NCBI GenBank assembly: GCA_964472195.1
Contig: CAYYJH010000068.1
Coordinates: forward strand, 1-15,195
Length of the DNA: 15,195 nt
Origin: BS750m-G4 sp964472195
GTDB lineage: Bacteria > Bacteroidota > Ignavibacteria > Tepidaquicellales > Tepidaquicellaceae
Direction of reading: 5' to 3'
The notes beneath the pieces were generated by a model. That model had not been told where the DNA came from and did no database searches. It worked only from the letters and a program-made list of their open reading frames with translations. Shown here piece by piece: positions 12,925 to 15,195 of this stretch. Position numbers and translations under genes: made by a program. The number at the start of each line of letters is the position of its first letter. Within the stretch, counting starts at the first letter, position 1.

Positions 12925-12956
12925 ATTTTTTAATTTATAAAACAATCAATGTGAAT

Positions 12957-12989
12957 AAAAAATCCGGACCTTGTAAAAAAGCCCGGATT
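12957..12989 (-). terminator. Intrinsic terminator after the T9SS-secreted protein gene
   Basis: On the minus strand AATCCGGGCTTT pairs with AAGGTCCGGATT over 12 bp including two G-U pairs, with a 5-nt loop, and is followed by TTTTTATT. It lies about 20 nt past the stop at 13009. Confidence 0.85.
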
Positions 12990-13008
12990 CTTGAAAAAAG
13001 ATTTATTT

Positions 13009-14916
13009 TTATTTCAATAGAATCATCTTTTTTGTATCTCTGAAATCTCCAGCCTTAATTATATAAAAATAAATACCGCTTGATAAACCACTTGCATCGA
13101 AAATTATTTCTTTTACTCCACGCGATACTACTTCATTATTAATCAACGTTGCTATTTCTCTTCCATTTATATCATATATTTGTAGCAACACATTTGATCT
13201 TTCAGGAAGTGAAAACCGAATCGATGTTGATGGATTAAATGGATTTGGATAGTTTTGAAAAAGTTTGTATGCTCCCGGAATTTCAGTGGAAATGTTCTTA
13301 ATTCCAATAATACTGATTGTTGCTCTTGCAAACATCTGCTGTGCAAGAGAAGGTCCGTTTAATTCTCCATTCACAAAACTGCCGGGGATAGTATCTTTTT
13401 GCATGGACATATTTACATAATAATTATTTGCATCATTATCATTAACCGGCGTCATGCTTGGATAAGTCCAGTCCATAACAGGTGTTTCAGGAGTTATTCG
13501 TAGGGGTTCTATCCATGTAGCACCGCCATCACCCGAAGCAGTTAAATAAATTGCATGAAAGTTAGTGGTGTCAACGGGTGCTCCAAACCTATTTGTAATT
13601 GATATGAAAGCAGTAAACAAAGCATTATTATCCGATGAAGTACCTACTACAGGTCGGCAAAGAGGACCGAAACCATCATCAACACCTGCGAATAATGAAT
13701 CCTTGGGTAACCAGACATTGTTAGAATCGGCAACTACTACACTCCTGTTTGGGTCTGAACCAGTTAAAGTCGTCGACCAGAACATAATTTTGTTGTGCCA
13801 AAATGGCAGGTACTGACTGGCTAAAGGATCCTGCCTGATAATTTCAAACACAACTTTTGGATTGTTGTATTGATAAACTATTGAAACACCTCTCATAGCA
13901 CCAAGACTATCGCCAGTTGCTGAAAAATCAGAATCAAAGATTTTAAGTGGTGTGCTGAACGTTGTGCCATCGTTTGTAGATTCAATAAAGTAAACATCCC
14001 CAACATCACTTGGGAAATGTGATTTGCTGTTTATGTAAGCGACACCAATTCTTCCGTCATCTCCTCTTGCTACCGCATATGTTTCGTTTACCTCGCAATC
14101 ATACTGTGTCGTCCATCCTGAAAACGTTCCCGGAGTGGTGAGTGATGTACCAATATTAAAGAATGTTGAATCACCCATAGGATGTTGTGAAGAAATCAAG
14201 AAAAACTTGTTTGGGTTTGTGATGCTCGAAGTAGCAATTACGCGGGGCCAGATAGGATTTGCTCCAAAATTTCCCGGACCCGGGTCCAACCTTACAAACT
14301 GACCCAATCCAGGAAATATATCCGCAAAAACCTGTGAATGTGTAGTTGCGGGAGAGCCCGGCGCATTTGTGTGATTAGCAACTAAAATATTACCGTCACT
14401 CATACCAGCTATGCAGACATAACCGCTTCTTATTCCGTTTGGTACTTCAGTAATAAATGCCCACGTTAAACCTTTATCAGAACTGTAGTAATATTTACTC
14501 GTTCTGTTTGTAAACATTGGATCGTTATAATCAACATTCATATAGACGCAATGAATATCATTCGGATTATTTGGATTCTGCCAGATATGTACAGGGCTAC
14601 CGCTTGACTGCATATCATAAATGGATTTTCCGTTTGTCGGTGTAAACGTGGTGGAGGTTACAAAATCTGATTCACTATAATCAATAGTAAATGGATTGGT
14701 AATTAAAGATATGATTGGTGAGCGATATAAGACAGCATCGTGAGATTTTTTATTATCTATTTTTTCTCCGACAAGAGCATCACCAATAATTTTAATCTTA
14801 TAATGCATTCCAACAACTTTATCATAACGGGATTGGGGAATTAACCTTCCCCCTGCATAAACAAGATTACATGTGACAGCTATTACGAATGAAAGCAATA
14901 TTAAGCTTTTGAACAT
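13009..14916 (-). CDS. T9SS-sorted secreted protein with sialidase-like Asp-box repeats
   Basis: A 635-residue exported protein. A signal peptide (MFKSLILLSFVIAVTCNLVYAGG, cleavage near 21) comes first. The body looks like a sialidase/neuraminidase-type beta-propeller with at least three Asp-box motifs: SSDKGLTW (about 145-152), STNDGTTF (about 312-319) and SGDGGATW (about 460-467). The Asp boxes are structural and do not show catalysis; I could not assign the arginine triad or nucleophile Tyr, so enzyme activity is unproven. The C-terminal 85 residues are a T9SS type A sorting domain: YKLFQNYPNPFNPSTSI, VLLQIYDINGREIATL, and ASGLSSGIYFYIIKAGDF ending KKMILLK. The protein should cross the outer membrane by the type IX system and be surface-attached or released. 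A GGAG Shine-Dalgarno (14926-14929) lies 9 nt before ATG. It follows a second T9SS gene on the same strand, separated by a terminator, so it is transcribed alone. Confidence 0.88.
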   Translation of the reverse strand: MFKSLILLSFVIAVTCNLVYAGGRLIPQSRYDKVVGMHYKIKIIGDALVGEKIDNKKSHDAVLYRSPIISLITNPFTIDYSESDFVTSTTFTPTNGKSIYDMQSSGSPVHIWQNPNNPNDIHCVYMNVDYNDPMFTNRTSKYYYSSDKGLTWAFITEVPNGIRSGYVCIAGMSDGNILVANHTNAPGSPATTHSQVFADIFPGLGQFVRLDPGPGNFGANPIWPRVIATSSITNPNKFFLISSQHPMGDSTFFNIGTSLTTPGTFSGWTTQYDCEVNETYAVARGDDGRIGVAYINSKSHFPSDVGDVYFIESTNDGTTFSTPLKIFDSDFSATGDSLGAMRGVSIVYQYNNPKVVFEIIRQDPLASQYLPFWHNKIMFWSTTLTGSDPNRSVVVADSNNVWLPKDSLFAGVDDGFGPLCRPVVGTSSDNNALFTAFISITNRFGAPVDTTNFHAIYLTASGDGGATWIEPLRITPETPVMDWTYPSMTPVNDNDANNYYVNMSMQKDTIPGSFVNGELNGPSLAQQMFARATISIIGIKNISTEIPGAYKLFQNYPNPFNPSTSIRFSLPERSNVLLQIYDINGREIATLINNEVVSRGVKEIIFDASGLSSGIYFYIIKAGDFRDTKKMILLK

Positions 14917-15060
14917 TTCTTTATACTCCGTTTTTTATTATTGAGGATTTTTGAATTGAGCATTAAAATATTTTCAAAAAATAATTTTATGAATATTAAG
15001 AATCAACAACATTAGTAAATAATTTTATTCCCATTATAAGAAACAGAAATACCAAAAAAT

Positions 15061-15099
15061 AAAAAATCCAAGCCTTTGGATATCCAAAAGCCCGGATTT
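15061..15099 (-). terminator. Strong intrinsic terminator of the right-edge T9SS gene
   Basis: On the minus strand the arms 15083-15099 and 15064-15080 pair over 17 bp with three G-U wobbles and no mismatch, and T6 A T6 follows. It lies 24 nt past the stop of the truncated gene. The outer part (AAATCCGGGCTTTT) is shared with the terminator at 12957-12989. Nothing else is recognised in the 207-bp gap 14917-15123. Confidence 0.85.
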
Positions 15100-15123
15100 C
15101 AAAAGCAAATAAATAATTTCTTA

Positions 15124-15195
15124 TTATTTCAACAGGATCATCTTTTTCGTATCTGTAAAGTTTCTTGTAACTAAAGTGTAGAAATAAATCCCACT
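15124..15195 (-). CDS. C-terminal end of a second T9SS-sorted protein, 5' part outside window
   Basis: Only the last 23 codons and TAA stop (15124-15126) are present. They read SGIYFYTLVTRNF followed by TDTKKMILLK, the final strand pattern of a T9SS type A sorting domain. It matches the end of the adjacent T9SS protein (SGIYFYIIKAGDF / RDTKKMILLK) at 16 of 23 positions. The gene lies on the same strand, upstream of the first T9SS gene. Its main domain is not visible. Confidence 0.9.
   Translation of the reverse strand, partial: SGIYFYTLVTRNFTDTKKMILLK

Noticed and set aside
13009..14916. Calling the T9SS protein an active sialidase
   Set aside because: Only structural Asp boxes are visible. 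The catalytic Arg triad, Tyr/Glu pair and Asp could not be assigned by eye.

Overview
The window looks like a chromosomal segment from an AT-rich member of the Bacteroidetes/Chlorobi/Ignavibacteria group. The evidence is two proteins ending in a type IX secretion (T9SS) C-terminal sorting domain (YPNPFNPST...SGIYFY...KKMILLK), a TonB-dependent receptor, few Shine-Dalgarno sequences, and a possible TAnnTTTG -7 promoter element. The closest flavour is Ignavibacteria-like, but this is an inference from protein style and not a database match.

Left part (1-3431): a truncated YCII-family gene and a 44-codon lipoprotein ORF lie on the minus strand. On the plus strand are hutU (urocanate hydratase, histidine degradation) and murB (peptidoglycan precursor synthesis), separated by a REP-like double hairpin. 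Middle left (3432-6104): a plus-strand TPP riboswitch is followed by an 18-bp intrinsic terminator and then a TonB-dependent receptor. This makes the receptor a candidate outer-membrane importer of thiamine or its precursors. The terminator loop carries a perfect 9-nt complement to the aptamer core.

Middle (6158-9567): a minus-strand run holds a stand-alone RapZ C-terminal-domain protein, an MFS transporter 18 nt behind it, and a four-helix membrane protein of unknown function. Upstream is a separately terminated DUF4349-type lipoprotein with a coiled coil.

Right centre (9682-12534): glnA (class I glutamine synthetase) and an Lrp/AsnC regulator point the same way, so the regulator is plausibly a local nitrogen or amino-acid controller. 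A REP-associated tyrosine transposase (RAYT, HUH family) sits between them with five hairpins around it. The unit is bracketed by an exact 72-bp direct repeat that duplicates the last 20 codons of the lrp gene. Upstream of lrp are two equally spaced ACCT-N9-AGGT dyads with centres 31 bp apart, one covering a sigma70-like promoter. The conserved start of the regulator's DNA-binding domain is encoded upstream of its first standard start codon.

Right end (12604-15195): a small membrane protein is divergent from lrp. Then come two successive minus-strand T9SS-secreted proteins, the second truncated by the window edge, each followed by a similar strong terminator. No rRNA, tRNA, CRISPR array or prophage was seen. 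The most unusual structure is the RAYT/REP block with its 72-bp duplication between lrp and glnA.
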